Part shown: piece after piece, positions 12,901 to 26,274 of the stretch
Numbering within the stretch: position 1 is the first letter of the stretch
How the letters are laid out: each line of letters starts with the position of its first letter
From: Angomonas deanei
Lineage: Eukaryota; Euglenozoa; Kinetoplastea; Trypanosomatida; Trypanosomatidae
DNA: 64,000 nucleotides
NCBI GenBank assembly: GCA_903995115.1
Contig: LR877159.1
Span: forward strand, 248,001-312,000
Direction: 5' to 3'
Program-made: the position numbers and the translations under genes
Notes under the pieces: model-generated
The model's input: only the letters and a program-made list of their open reading frames with translations
Told to the model about the DNA's origin: nothing
Databases searched by the model: none

Positions 12901-15900
12901 CGTGAACGTGTGCAGCTCCTCCTTTTTGAGGTGCACCACCACATCTTGGATCGGTCTGCTGTGCGTCCCAAACGGCTCGAGTCGTCGCAGGGCCAGCTTC
13001 TCTTGCATCCGCCGTCGGTTGTCGTCGTTTCGCTGCTCCACGCGAGAGGCGTAGTTGTGCCGTTTCAGGTCCTCACATTGTTTCTCCGTGTCCTCGTCTA
13101 TCCCGTCGTTGTCCTTCATGATCTGCGAAAGGGAAGCCACGTAACTCTCCGACGAGCGACGCCGCGGGCTAGAGGCTTCCTCGCGCACTAGCGGTAGATC
13201 CACATCAGGGGAGTCTACCTCCTCCCGTGCGTTGGTGCGGTCCGCCTTCACCTTTCCCAGCGGCTGATACAGTACTGGTCCACGCAGCGCCAGCACCACA
13301 CGCTGCATGCTCGGTATGTACGCCAACGAACCTTCCGCAATGTCATCTGTGGAGACGAGCAGGGTGTAGGAGGCGACGTCCATGGCGTGATTCTCTACAT
13401 TCACTGGGGGGCTAATGATCGTGTTCGGTTTGTGCCCTCTAAAGTCGTAAATACGGATGGAGTGGTCTGCCAGAAGAAAGCCCACCTGTTGCAGCTGGGA
13501 GAGAAAGACAATGCTGATCACGTCCTGTGTTTCTTGGGGGAAGATGTGAATGAGCTCCGAGAACCCACGGCCGATCGACCACAGCAGCACCCGTCGATCG
13601 CTGTGAGAGGTGGCCACATACCGGTGACTGGCGTTATACCGCAAAAATCGAATCGGGTGACGGGGCGCGTAAGGTATGGGGGTGGCGACCTCTCCAAAAG
13701 AATACTTTCGATTGCCAAAAGAGTCATCGGACACCAACACGCGGCACACGGTGCCATCCTCCGCGACGGAAACGCAGCAGTGAGAGAGGGGGACGTAGGT
13801 GATGCCAGTGATCGCCGTCTCGTGGGCACGCAGACAGTACAGCAGGCGGACGGGGCGGTGGGAGCCGCCTGAGGTGGCGCCCAAGTGCAACGCACTCCGC
13901 TGCACCTCATCGTAGAGATCAAAGACACCGATCACACCCTCCGCCGTGCCAAAGAAGCACAGGCAACTGTCACTGTCAAAGTAAAAGGAAGTGGGGTAGA
14001 CAAAACCCTCCACCGGCTGAGCGGGGAAGTTGGTCGCTGTGGAGCTAGTGGTACGCTGCGCATCCTGTCTGGCCGTCATGAACGCATCCAGTGACATGCC
14101 CTCTCTATACGTCGGGCGGTGCGCCCCCCATCTCCCCTGGCTTCATCCCATGCCGCTGAATGTGCTCCGTGCTGTGCTGCACCACGTTGGAGAGCGCCGT
14201 CTCAAGGGAGGAGCAGCCCCGCATCTTCTTGACAATAGAGCCGCTCGTCACCTCCACGACGGTGATCTCTGCGTTGGTGGTGACTACCATCAGGTACTGT
14301 CCGTCGTGCAGGAGGAACATCTCCATCACCCACGCCTTGCCAACGTTGAGGAGGTTCATGATGAACTGCCCGCGGCGAGCCTCCCACACCTTGACAATGC
14401 TATCCTTGCTGCTCGTGTAGATGCGCTGGCCGTTGGGGCTCACGACAACGTGGTCGGACGACATGTTGTGGAGTTGCTTCAGTTCCTTCGAGAAGGCCTC
14501 CAGCTCTGTCTGTTGACTAGAAATATCAGGGCCGCCTCTGTTTTTGTTTTTATTGACATTCGTACGGGACCGCTGTCCGCCAAGGGTAAGGGTGGAGGTG
14601 GGGTGAAGGTGGTCGTCCCTGCCGTCCTCGCTGTCGGACAGATCGCCGTCGTCGTCTACAATGTCCACCGGGGTCTCCGCGGCGCCCTCCTCCAGCGTAA
14701 CAGTGTGCACCCGAACATAGGTGGTGTCCTCGTACGTCTTGTTCTCCGCCGCGGTGTCGTCCATGATGAGATTAATGGTGAAGTCAGACCAGCAAATGTA
14801 CTCGTGTTCGTTAGGGGCGCGTCGCTTCTTCTTCCTGCTCCTCCTGGCCGGAGAGCTAGAGTCGCCCCTCGAGCAGGAAAGCTGGTAGGACCTGGTGAGA
14901 ACTTGGCTGACAAAGTAATTGGTGTCTTCCACCGCGTCCATCAATGTGAGGGACGGCGTGCCGTCAGAGTTGCGGACGTAGTAGCTAAGATAGCAGGACG
15001 GTACCCCGCCTCCATCTCCCTCGACCGAGTTGACGGAATAGAAAGAAGCGTTGCGGCTAAAGCCAGCCGTAGGGGCATCTGCCGTGTCTTCTGTACCCGC
15101 CCGGTTCGGGGAGGCGTCATCGCCCAGCAGTGTCACTTTCCCTAGTCGTGTGCCTCCCTCAGTGTTTCCTGCTTGAGGACTGAAAGAACGGGCGCCACGG
15201 CCGACTTGGGGCTCGACGGTGCCCTCCTTCGTCCAGAGAGGGGAGAAGGAAGGGGTCGGTGCCGCCGCAGCGGGGACCGTCGGCTCCGTATAGGGGTCCT
15301 GCTTGACCACCCACGCGTGAAAGTCCTCCAGAAAGGAGGCCTGGATCTCGCACCGTTCCCACGTGACGGGTCGCTTGTGCAAGTTGCACTGCTGCACGAT
15401 CGGCCGCATCCACTGCAGCAGCTCCTCCTTGAAGATGGCGAGCCGCTGCTCCTTGCTGCGACGCTGGTGGAGTTGCCTAGCCGACGAGAGGGAGCTGAGG
15501 GAGGCGCTGGAGGTGGTGTGCTTCAACGTCATGGACAGCGGGTTTCCTCCATCACTGTTGCTATGAGCGTGGTGCGTTTCAGCCTCGCACGCCTCCTCTG
15601 CCGGCTCTTGCTCGCTCCCCACGGTAGTTGGGAGCGGCACATCTGGCAAATTGCGGGCGATCCTACCTAGCAACAGCTCCACCAACCACTCCTTCGAGAT
15701 GGCGAACTTGTCACCGTCGCCGTCTCTATCTGACGTACCAATCTTGTTGGAGTAACTCTTCCGCCGCTGTACAAACGATGGGGAGGACTTTAACAATTGT
15801 GCTACGAGATCGCTTCGGTTCGGGCCTTTTAGGGCAATGGCACTTTTGATGCTCACCCCACTACTACCGCTCATCACCGAGTACGCCTCCGATCGGGCGT

Positions 15901-16327
15901 CGCGTGTACTACAGTTGCTGGAGATGATACTCTTTCTCGCGACGCTAGTGTCGTTCAGCATCTCCACACCGTCTTCTAACGCGTTTTTTAGCTTTAGATA
16001 GTCCTCATTGACGTTGGAGAGCGCCTCCTCTTCCTCTGTGGATAAGACCGAAAAGTGGTGGAACACGTCCGCCAACCACTCAATATCGTCTACATTTAAA
16101 AATTCCGCGCACTGTAACGTTGTAAAAGGGATTTGATCTGGAATGTACCTCGCGCGGAGGTGTCGGTCTAAACTAATCTCACCTCTCTCTCTAGCCGTGG
16201 GAGGTAAGTCCGCGTCTATTTGCAGCGTGCGTGCAATCCGTGCGCGTGCCTTGGCGGTGGCGGCTACATTTGTATTTTTACTAGTTCGGTTCGCTTGTGA
16301 TTTGCCCACCGCGCTGCGCGAGGACAT
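9933..16327 (-). CDS. giant WD40-repeat protein, probably axonemal, two frame breaks
   Basis: A protein of about 2,130 residues split by two frame breaks. The first piece (16327 to about 14127) ends with WD40 motifs (VVVSPNGQRIYTSSKDSIVKVWEA). The next begins only 8 bases further on and continues with more WD40 blades (FFGTAEGVIGVFDLYD, VSVAEDGTVCRVL, RKVWDIRTG, CGDSLGVVRIYDL, GSIDGNVRIHRLYP). An 8-base gap leaves no room for trans-splice signals, and one extra base in the C6 run 14124-14129 joins the frames. The second break lies at the G3/G4 runs 10651-10658, after which a charged, helical C-terminal 240 residues follow. I chose the ATG at 16327, since the frame is opened upstream only by a TTG. 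Size, blade number and helical tail resemble ciliary WD40 proteins such as the WDR49/WDR64 group; this is inference. Ser/Thr-rich loops interrupt the blades. Confidence 0.72.
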
Positions 16328-16526
16328 GAACCTAAAATTGTTTATTATTACTCTGTGGCTAGTATGTGCCAAAAAAAAAAAAAAAGGAGAGATTAGAGTT
16401 ATTCAACAGGGGGGATTTTGTTCCATCTACAACTTCTTTTTACGAATCATATTATTATCCTTTCGTTTAGTAAAAAACATTATATTAACAACTGTAAATA
16501 TGTGTCAGACGGTCCACCGTCTCTCC

Positions 16527-18039
16527 TCATCCACGGGCAGCGGAGGAGGAACCGTCTACCTCTTCGTGGATCCGGAGGCGATTCTGCCCACTTGCCTGTC
16601 GTCTCTTAATCTTCCGCTTCACCGCGACGTCGTTGGCGTGTAGCAGTAGTACATCCATGGCGCTCTTGTTGTACTGCAGGTACCGCATTTCCTGCGCCCC
16701 TCCGCCGTACGCACCATGCACGAAGAGTGCTGGTAGTGGCGCGGTGACGTTTGCTCCTCCCGCGCTAGAGTGGAGCATCAGTGCCCTTCTCGTCAGGTTC
16801 AACCAGTCCACCGCAGAGGGTGTGACGTCTTCTGCGAGTAGCAGAGGGAGGTCCTTCTCCCCGCTCAGCTCCTGATACGACTTCCCCGCGTGCTGCTGCA
16901 AGCACTGCTCGGCCTTCTCTCCTACGTCTCGCACAATGGTCTGTAAGGGATCTGGTAGGAGGTTGTCCTCCTTTCCGGCCTCCACGTGCACGTTCTCCAC
17001 TTCCCCTCGCACCACGGCGGCGGAGAGCAGAGAGGTGAGCATGCGAAGAGAGAGTAGCTGGGGGATCACCTCACGTCGGTGAAACGACTTCACCCACTTG
17101 AGCTCAATCATCTCTCGCTGCTGTCGCTCGTGCTCCACGTACCGCGCGGCGTCCTCGGCGACGTAGTTCCCACCGTACACAATGACCACCAAGTGGGGTC
17201 GGAGGATCTGTGCCAGGAGCCACTCGTGCAGTCGGGCAAGCAACCGCTGCTCCCTCCGACTGACCTCGAACTCCACCTCCGGCGTCGCCTCCCCCGCCTG
17301 GCAGAACTGACTCCGGAGCAGCTGTTCCTCCTCCCGCTTGTTGATCAAACGAATCAGTTGAGCAATGCGTTCCTTTACTTTGTCGGGCAGTTCCCCCTCC
17401 TCACCCTCCTTGGGGGACAGCAATTTGCGGGAGAGAACCACGCCGCACACTTTCCTCGACCGGTTGAAGCGGGCGACATCAAACCGGCCGGACCACGCGA
17501 TGGACAGCTGCACCGCCTCGATGGGAACGGAGAGGTAAAGGGCAATCACTGCCCGGTACTCATCTCGCAATCGATAGCTGTAATGGGAGAAGCCAATGAA
17601 GAAGTCCGGCTCGACGCTACCGTCCTTGGGGAGGGGCGGCAACGGCTGCCCCAGTATCTTGTGTATCTGCGACAGCTGCACGTCGTACAGTCGATCTAAT
17701 TCTGTCTTGCCGCCTTCCGTAGGGGCGTAATCCCATCCCATGGCATGACTCACTACTTTGGGGGGAGAGGGGGGGTGGGGCCGCCGCTGCAGCTGCTGCA
17801 TGCTTCTTCGCCCCCTTCTTCTTTTTCTTCCTGGGACTAGCTGGGCGTCTGTCACCCTCATGGGGGGCGCTACTGCACCATCGTCTACTCCACACACACG
17901 AAAGCGGGGGTGCTGCTGGGAGGTGACTAAAACTAGAACTAGCGGAGGGGGTGGAGGTGGTCACCTTACTAGCGCTGTTATTGGGAATGAAACGACACAA
18001 GACTAATTTGTTTGGTGCATTGCAGAAGATTCTTCTCAT
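16527..18039 (-). CDS. unknown protein, probably mitochondrial, one frame break
   Basis: About 500 residues. I do not recognise the family. The N-terminus MRRIFCNAPNKLVLCRFIP is short, basic and lacks acids, like a mitochondrial presequence. A Ser/Pro-rich stretch and a Lys/Ala-rich stretch (KKKKKGAKKH then poly-Ala) follow. The frame then changes at the G runs near 17760-17775, and removing one base there joins to SPPKVVSHAMGWDYAPTEGG. The rest is a folded, helix-rich domain with segments FFIGFSHYSYRLRDEYRAVIAL, RLHEWLLAQILRPHLVVIVYGG and MIELKWVKSFHRREVIPQL, and a C-terminal basic tail. An alternative start at 17897 in the second frame would remove the presequence. A mitochondrial ribosomal or RNA-processing role would suit such a protein but nothing in the sequence proves it. 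Confidence 0.55.
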
Positions 18040-18366
18040 TTTCAGTGAATAGCCTGAAAATATGTTTGTATTATTGTGGCTGTCTGTCTTCCCCTGGTAA
18101 AAAAAGAAAAGAGAGAGTAAAGCGTGTGGGGTGGGATAGGGGTTGAGTTTTTCTTCGCCCAGTGATCAAAACAAGCGGGGATGCATCAGAAAACAAAAAA
18201 AAAAATACTGAGCTTTTATTAGTGTTATTGTCGGTAGCGAAAAACAATTCATCAATGAATACAAGTACGAAGGTAGAAACCTCATATAGGCAGGTGCACT
18301 TTACGCTGTGCATGTGTATTTTTTATTTATTTATTTCACGTATTGGCGCAGCTTTCTATGTTCCAG

Positions 18367-21300
18367 TTACTCAATGAAAGAGGAGATGGACTGCAGCTTT
18401 TCCTTGCTGAGCGAGGGTTGGTACTGTAGTGAGCCTGAGTTACCCGCCACAAAGGACGACTGCTGACCGGACAAGTCGCCGGACAGCACGGAGGGGAGGG
18501 ACGCCTCGGGGGACGGGGCGAGACCGTCGACCACGGTGGACACGGTGCCGTCCTCAATGACTACCACACGCGTGCAGAGTTGCAGGACGGTGGACATGCG
18601 ATGGGCAATGATGAGTACCGTGCTGTCCTTGAGCTCGTCGTTGAGCACCCGTCGGAAGGTGCAGTCAACGTGCAGGTCCCCTCCTGAGGTGGCGGGGTCG
18701 TCGAGGAGGATGAACGGTGGCTTGCGTAGCACCGCCCGGGCGAGGCACAGCAGCTGACGCTGGACATCGGTGAGGGTCGTGTCGGGGCGGCCGTCCTCGG
18801 AGATGGTGGCATCCAGCCCTCCGTCCAGCTCCACCTTGGCGCTCAATCCCACCGCATCTAGTGCGCGCCACAGCGCCGCGTCCTGGCCTAGCCGGGGGGC
18901 CGCCTTGATCGCGGGTGACACCCGGGACACACGGGGGGCCGTCCGCTTTCCTCGGCGGCGATACGTCAGCGGTGGGGTCTCATCCTTCCTGCCGCTCCCC
19001 GTGAACATTTCATCGTCGTCCTTGTACTCCTTGGAGAGGGAGGAGACCAGTCTGCTAGAGGAAGACAAGTCCGTTGCTGGCGGGAGGGCGAAAGGCTTGA
19101 CGACGGCGTCCTCCTCCTTGGTGTGAAATCCCATCAGCAAATTGCTCCGCCACGTGCCCGTCACCAGGAGCGGATCCTGGGGCACAGTGGCAAACCAACT
19201 TCGCAGCACCGGGTAGGGTATCCCGTCCGTCGGCTCTCCCTTGAGTAAAATGTAACCCTCCACCATGTTGATGAGGCGCAGCAAGACGTTAAATATGGTA
19301 GACTTGCCGTTACCAGTGCGGCCGACGAAGCCGACACGCTCCCGGGGGTAGACTGCCAAGTTCAAATGATGCAGGGCGAGCGGAAGGGACGGGTGATACG
19401 AGGCGGAGACATTGACGAGCTCCAACACTGGCCGCACCAAGGGCACTTCCCCGTATAGATCACTGTTGTTATTCGCATCCAGCTGCTGCTCCCCTTCCTT
19501 CATGGCGGTGTGCTGCGGCGTGTTAACCAGACGAATAAGAGGGTCCCTCGCGTCCAGCTCCGAGAGATCAACGGCATTGTTGTTCTTTCCGAACTCGGCA
19601 AAGTCAGACGAGAAGGTCTCCATGTCCTCCGTTCCCTTCGCGAGGGGCTCGGCGGGGACCAGGAAGAGGTCAATGATGGCCTGCATGGACACCCACTCCC
19701 CTTTGAAGGTCGCAAACTTTCTGCAGAGGGTCGTCAGTATTCGCCCACTTCGTAAGCACGTAATGATCGCCACCCCCACAAAACTGGGAGAGGCCAGGCT
19801 GGTGGACATGAGCACACCGAACACCGCCGCAGCGGTGCACATGAACACGGTCAGCAGTTGAAGGCGCAGGCTGACCCAGCGGTCCACCATGTACACAATC
19901 ATCACACCGGTGTTGGTGGTGTCGAGGGCGCGGCAGTACTCCTCTCGGATACTATCTTGCATGGAAAAACAACGCACCAGCGGGGCGCCCTGTAGCACCT
20001 CCTTCAAGATCGCCACAATGCCGCTCACGGACCGATTGTTCAGTCGTCGCACCTCACGGGAGGCGACGAGGAAGCGCTGGGTGACACCAAGAAAGAGGAG
20101 AATGGTGATAGGAAGCACCAGCACGAAGCGGGGTTGACAATGGAGTTGAACAGCAACACGCCCACCAGCTGGGTCGCGCAGCTGAGAATCACATCTAACG
20201 ACTCGGGGAGGTTCGTCACCGCCACCTCCATATCGCGGGTAAGAATGTTGGTGATGCTGGCGGAAGTGCGCAGGTCAAAGAAGGAAACCGGCGCCCGCAG
20301 GACAGACTCAATCGTGAGGTGGTACACCCGTCGGATAGTCCCCTGCACAGCAAAGTAACGCATCTGAACACGGGGAATCACAAACAGCGCGGAAAAGACG
20401 CCAAGACCGGCAAACAGGACAAAGAACATGAAGGTGGAGGCCATCGAGGGGGTCCACCGGGCGATGGACAGCCAGTACGCCAGCCACACATCCATACTGA
20501 GGTGCAACAGCTGCTGTACCGCTGCAGCCATGAAGAGCCAGAACGCCTGCACCCCCATGAAGGCGGCGAACAGACGGAAGGACTCCTTCTCGCTCCCGAA
20601 TCGGCGCTGGCCTAACTTCTCCTTGCGCGGGTTGGAGCCGCGGCTGAGAATCGACTCCTCCTCCTCACTCCCAGTGACGGTGGTCGTTTCCGAGTTAAAC
20701 GTTGTCGCGCTCACATTCAAATCGGAGTCGTCGTCCTCGGAGCTTTCCTCGAACTCATCGTCGGAGATGGTGTGAAATGGGTCGTACTGGAAGTCATCGT
20801 CGTCGTCGTTCATGACACCGGGAATGATGTCCGGGACGGGTTCGGCCTCCTCGTACTCCTCCGCGTACAGCGCGGGGTAGCGAACGTCGTCGGAGAATAT
20901 ACTGTGATTGGCGAAAGAGTCCCCCTTGACCTCCGTCGGGCTGCCTCTGTCCTTATCCCCTTCGTCCGTGGCGACGGAGTGTCGTGTGTCGTCGGAGTGG
21001 CCATCGCTGTTGTCGGACTGCACCTCGCGGTACTGGGAAGTGTCCTCCCTGACGTCGCCGTCGTCGGTGACAGTAAAAATGCGGTGTGGTTGCAACTGAG
21101 AAAGGCCAACGTTGGAGACGAGCACCACGGTCTTGTGCTTCAGTATCTTTTGGAATACTTCCCTAATAATATGACGTTGCGTCTCCTGATCCAAATAACC
21201 TAAAACAGAGTCCAGCAAATAAATGTCCGCCTTCGCAAAGAGGGCCCTCGCGAGAGCCACTCGCACCTTCTGTCCCATGGACAGCTGCATCCCCTTATCG

Positions 21301-24300
21301 CCCACTACCGTCTGGTCTCCTTTCGGCAGGTTGTCAAAGTCCTTGTCCAGCGCGCAGGCACGCACCACCGTCCTGTACCACCGTCGGTTCATCTGAGAGG
21401 AGGACACCATCTTACCAGAAGTAATGTTCCCTCGTATCGTGTCATTCTGCAGCCACGGCGTCGCGGGGCAGTACACGCAAGACCCGAATACCAAGAAACC
21501 ATCCGCGGCGCTAATCTCGGCGTCCTCGTCGCTCTCGCAGTCCACCGGGTGTGGGGCAGGACTGAGCGTGGGGCTGCTCTTGCGCTTGTAGGGGTTCCCA
21601 AGGTAGTGCCGACTACTGGAGTCTACCGTACTGTGTGAGACGACAGAGAACTCACTGGCGGTGTCATCAAAGTTCATGCGCTGGTCATTCGGGTCGATGC
21701 AGCGGTTGATCTCGCCCAATATAGCAAGGAGGAGCGAGTCCTTCGCCGAGTCGAGCGAGCCCTGCACCACCACCAACTCACCGGGGAGCACCTTCATGTG
21801 CACATCGTTCAGCACTGGTTGCGGCTCCTGCTGGCCGAGGTCGTGGTCCCAGGTGAAGGAGCACCCTTTGCACACAATGGACCCTCGGCGGTACGGCTTC
21901 TTGAACGGCTGATCGACCGTCATGTCCATCCACGTCCCGACGAACTGGTCTGGTGACTGTCGCAGCACGGCCTCGATTCGCTTCATGGAGAGGTAGCCCC
22001 GCGAGACACTGGAGAAGAGAGAGGGGAACTCGGAGATGGGGGTCCAGAGGGTGGAAAGGGCCGCCAGAGCTGGGAGAAGGATGACAGGGTCCAGCGCACC
22101 ACCGACCGCAGCGTAGGTACCGAAGCTGACCACAACGAGCAGGGCCGTGCTAGCCTCTGAAATCATGCCCGCCACCGCTCGCCATAGCGTCACGCGATAC
22201 TCGCCCTCCGCCTCGTTCTTGCTGCAGTCCTTGATGCGCAGGGCATAGAGTGCCTCCATCAACAACGCCTTCACCTGTCGCATGTCCGAGAGAGCCTCGG
22301 TAATGAGCGAGACCCGATGGGAAGAGCTGGGGACATGGTGGTGGGCGAGACGGACCTTCGCCGCCGTACTTCGCATCAGCGGCACGACGCACGCCACCAC
22401 GATAAGTGCCGCCACCGCAGGGGCAGTTCCCAGATAGAAATAAATGTACAGTCCAATAGCGATAATGAGGAAAGGGTTGCTCCACGTGTAGTGCAAGGTC
22501 AGCAAAGAGTCCCCTATCCGAGTGGCCTCTATCGTCACCAAGTTAATCAACTCTCCCTCTGAGAACGGGCATTGCGCCAGAGAGAGGTTCATCACCTTTT
22601 CCAACACCATCGTACGTATCGCCGTGCGTGCCTCCATCACACACTCGCTCACCTGATTCCAGTACTCTTGATACGTGACGGACTGCGCGGTGAGGACGAT
22701 AAACAGCACGAAGCACCACCGAAGAGCGGTAGCGACACCGTTGGAGTCGTCCAAGTCCTTATCCGTCCCGAAGCCATCCAGATACTGAGGCTGGAAAGAA
22801 ATGGAGTAGCAGATCTTGCCGATAATCGGAATCAACATTAGCGAGAAAATATCATAGAGGAACAGGATGGGGCCTGCCACGTAGAGGAATCGTCTGCCGA
22901 CGGGGTGCTCCATGAAAATGAAAAACAAGCTCACATCACGAAGTGCCAAATGACGCCGGATGTAGGACGGCAAGATGGAGCCGGCGGAGTTGACAGAACT
23001 GCTTTCCTTCGACGACGCCATCTCCGCCAGCGCCCACAGCCCCTCGTACCCACCGGTCTCCTCGTGCAGTGCGACCAGTCGATCCTTCAGCAAAGCACGC
23101 ACCAGCCGCTCCCGTGTGCGGCGGATCGTGTGCGACCGCCCAATGTACATGTAAAAGAATATCTTCCTGCCAATGAACCGAAACGGGGAGGTAACAGCCA
23201 GGAGAGCTCTTTCGGTAAAGGACCGCTTCGGTTTTTGGTGTCGCAGTTTGGAGTTCTTGAGCTGCTTGGGCTCTAGAATAATCACCGTCTGGTCCGCCGA
23301 GCTGGCCTCCTCATCCTCTTCCTCCTCGTCTTCGTCCCTGCCGAGTGTGAGGTCCGCGAGGTTGAAGTATTCCTCCGCCTGCTCCAGCGCCTCTTCGGTG
23401 GGAATCAGCGCATCCCCTGTCTTGGTGGCATACTGACCAAACCACACCTTGCGATGCACCCAATACTGCCAGGAGGTAATGTAAATATTATCAAAGGAGG
23501 TCATGTTGCTGGGGAGGGCGGGAAGGAAGCGCTCGTGACGCAGTAGGGTGGGCTCCAGCAGGGCAAACTTCAGCAGTGGGTTCAACCAGCTGTAGGTGAT
23601 GCGCGACAGCCAGCTGGCCTTCTCGTAGCTAGGAAAAGCATTGCCAGGACGAAACTCGTCTTCGCCATCCTTCAAGGCGTCCATGTTGACGCGATCCACC
23701 ACGGCATGCACCCGCTTCTCGGACGGCTTCATCATGGTCCCGTAGTCCGCGGCCGTGAAGCTAAAGTTGAACTTTACCCCTTCTGGCACCGCCTCCTCCT
23801 GCTCTGGCGGGGTCTTGATGGGATCCTCGGAGCGAGGCACGACGCGGCGCGGCGGGGAGTGCGCACGAGGGGGGTTCGCCCCCTTCGCATCGTCCTCGCT
23901 GTCGCTGGTTTCATCGTCCTCCTCCGACGTGGTGGAGTCCTCCTCATCGGAGTCGGTCACGTCGAGAAACAACTTGGGGCACCGGTGACACACATGGCGG
24001 GTGGAGTGCGCCAGCAGCAGTCGCTGTTCCGCGACTCCCTTGCGATACTTGGCATCCTTCTCCTCTTCGCCCTCCTTCTGTACGATGACCTTTACAATGC
24101 CACCTTCATTTGCGTCCTCCTCGGAGGAGTCGGTGCTCAGACTATCCTTCAGCGACCCAGAAGTCGACGCCTCCAGCATTGGGACGGCATTGTAAAAGTC
24201 CACGTCAATGTTCAACCGTTCATCTGGCAGCTCGGTGTAGATGGAAGCGCTAGGGGCGGGGGTGATACCCTCCGTCTTTCGTCCTTTGGTGTTGCGTGTC

Positions 24301-26061
24301 TTCACAATGCGACGACTGACGGATGTCAGCTGGCCGCCTTGGCAGAGAAATGCCGCTAACCAGTCCAGCAGCCCGTCGTACCAGGTGTCTGCCGCCCGCT
24401 CCAGGAGTTCCCCGCAAAGGGGGCAGCGGACGAAACCGTCTGGCTCCCACAAGTCGCGCACCCCCATCAGGCCATTCAGCACACGTTGAAGATCGCTAAT
24501 ACAACAGAATAGAATGACGCACAGAAACAGCACATCCACAATGACCGCCACATTCTTGTAAATGTACACCATGTCGTAGAGATAGGTATTCATATTCAAT
24601 GCCTCATCGCGCAGGGCAACACCGTTCATGCCATCCTTGTCAGTTTTCACGTGATAAAACAAGTGAAACGCCGCCGAACTATCGGTGGTGTGGATGGTGA
24701 CGTAGGGGCTGCCCTTTTCGAGGAAGACATTTTTCTCTCCCTTCCAGTGGGAGAGAACCACCAGCCAGCAGTAAATCAAAAAGGAGTGTGCGCCATGGTG
24801 AAAATACCACACGAGTTCAAACAAACCCACCACAAGACGGATAATGGAAAGGTGACCAGTGAGGCGTCCCTCGGAGCCGACGAGCAGAAAGACACCGCAC
24901 GCCACGCAGTAAATGTAGTAGTACACCGTCAGCGCTAGCGGAGAGGAGTACAAGGGGGAAGAGAGCCAGGCGGAGGCCATCTTTGAAATGCTGGCGGTCT
25001 CACCGCTTCCCTTTTTTCTTCCAGTGTCGTCCATTGCTGACGATCGGCGCCGGTGAGGCATACGTAAACACCTTTCCACCAGCCAGAAGCTGGGACACAC
25101 CATTGTCGGTCGCCTCCTCCACCGTATCCTCCGTGACGTAGGTGTGCTCATTCTGGTTGTTGTCCTCGTCGTCGTCGTCATCGCCCTGGTTGCTGTTCGA
25201 CCCTTTATTGTCCTCCTTTTTCCCTCCATTCAGCTCATTCTTGCCCTTTCGCTTCTTCTTTTTGGTGTTTGGCAGTTTTTGGAAACTCTCCTCAATGCTG
25301 ACCGGCACGATCGCATGCCCTGGTTCCAGGAAGAAGAGCCCGTCGTGGATGGACCACACGCTCTCAATGGCATACTTGGTGCTATCCACCACCGGCGTTG
25401 GTGGCTTATCCTTGTTCGCGCTATCCGCATCGGACGACTTGGGCGCAATGATGCCCTGCGCCTGTAGCAGTCGGTGCGACATGGAGGAAGAGGAAAACGT
25501 CACCGACCGGGTAAGAATAGGACTAAACACAAACGACAGTATCAGGGCAATGTGGATGAGGTGGTACAACAGACTAAGCGTAAAGTGGATTTTCGATTGA
25601 TTCCGCAGCGAAACTAAAAAGACGGAGGCGTATTCCTGAAAGTTTTTGGGCGACTGGTCCTTGTCCTTCCACACCTCAGGGGCGTTGAACCCGCTAGAGG
25701 CACTACTCTCCGTGCGCCCTCCGCTAGCACGGCCGGCCGAACTGCTACCAGAACTATGTGTATCCTTCTGTACACTCCTCTTCCTCGGTGGGATAAGAGG
25801 GGTTTCCTCGGTGTTCATGACTGGGGAAGTCAAACCGCTGCCGCCGTCTGTCCGCATGAACTGCCTACTATCCCGCCTGCTGCCCATGCTGGCGGTGGGG
25901 GAACTCACGGTGGGTGAACTATGGGTGTTGGGAGACAGCAGAGTGTCGTTACTTGCTGCGACCGGCAGTCGCTTGGTCCCACGACGGGGAGGGCGTTGCC
26001 TCTCCTGATCCTCCTCCAGTGAGCTGGAGTCGTCGGGGAGGTTCTTTGTTTTTCTTCTCAT
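18367..26061 (-). CDS. ABCC-type full ABC transporter, about 2,560 residues, two frame breaks
   Basis: A full-length transporter with the MRP/ABCC order: disordered Ser-rich N-terminus, a hydrophobic TMD0-like region, TMD1, NBD1, TMD2, NBD2. It is longer than usual ABCC proteins (1,300-1,600) through the N-terminus and an acidic linker. NBD1 is degenerate: the P-loop reads GSLDSAKDS, the signature LSMGQK, and Walker B LLDS, lacking the second acid. NBD2 has an intact P-loop (GRTGNGKST) and Walker B (ILLDDPATSG) but signature LTDVQ. The frame changes at the T6 run 25012-25017 (one A too many on the coding strand) and at the G4 run 20130-20133 (one C too few); sequence similarity continues across both. 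Start chosen at 26061 (MRRKTKNLPDD), just after a candidate splice acceptor at about 26093. Substrate unknown. Confidence 0.82.
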
Positions 26062-26120
26062 TTGTTTGTTGTTTTTTACTAAATAAATGGTAACTGCAGG
26101 GGTAAACACAAATGGGTGAG
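26062..26120 (-). promoter_or_regulatory. candidate trans-splice acceptor of the ABC transporter gene
   Basis: Reading the coding strand, a pyrimidine-rich stretch ends in CCCCTGCAG with the AG at 26095-26094, and the ATG at 26061 follows about 32 bases later. This is the form of a 3' splice acceptor, and it rules out the upstream Met at 26160. Whether a spliced leader is added there cannot be seen without RNA. Confidence 0.45.
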
Positions 26121-26274
26121 GAAAAACGGTAAGTTGGTATGAATGTGCGAGGAAAAACATAATAAAAAATGGAACAAAAAGGCAGCACTATCCATTAAAA
26201 CAAGGTAAAGTGAACGTATATATGCTAATTTACAACGTGAGAAAAAAAAAAAATGTTTAGTAGTGACACACCCA

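Noticed and set aside
18071-18313. Short minus-strand frame of 80 codons after the ABC transporter
   Set aside because: Phe/Ser/Lys-rich sequence within the 5' flank; no conservation or start context.
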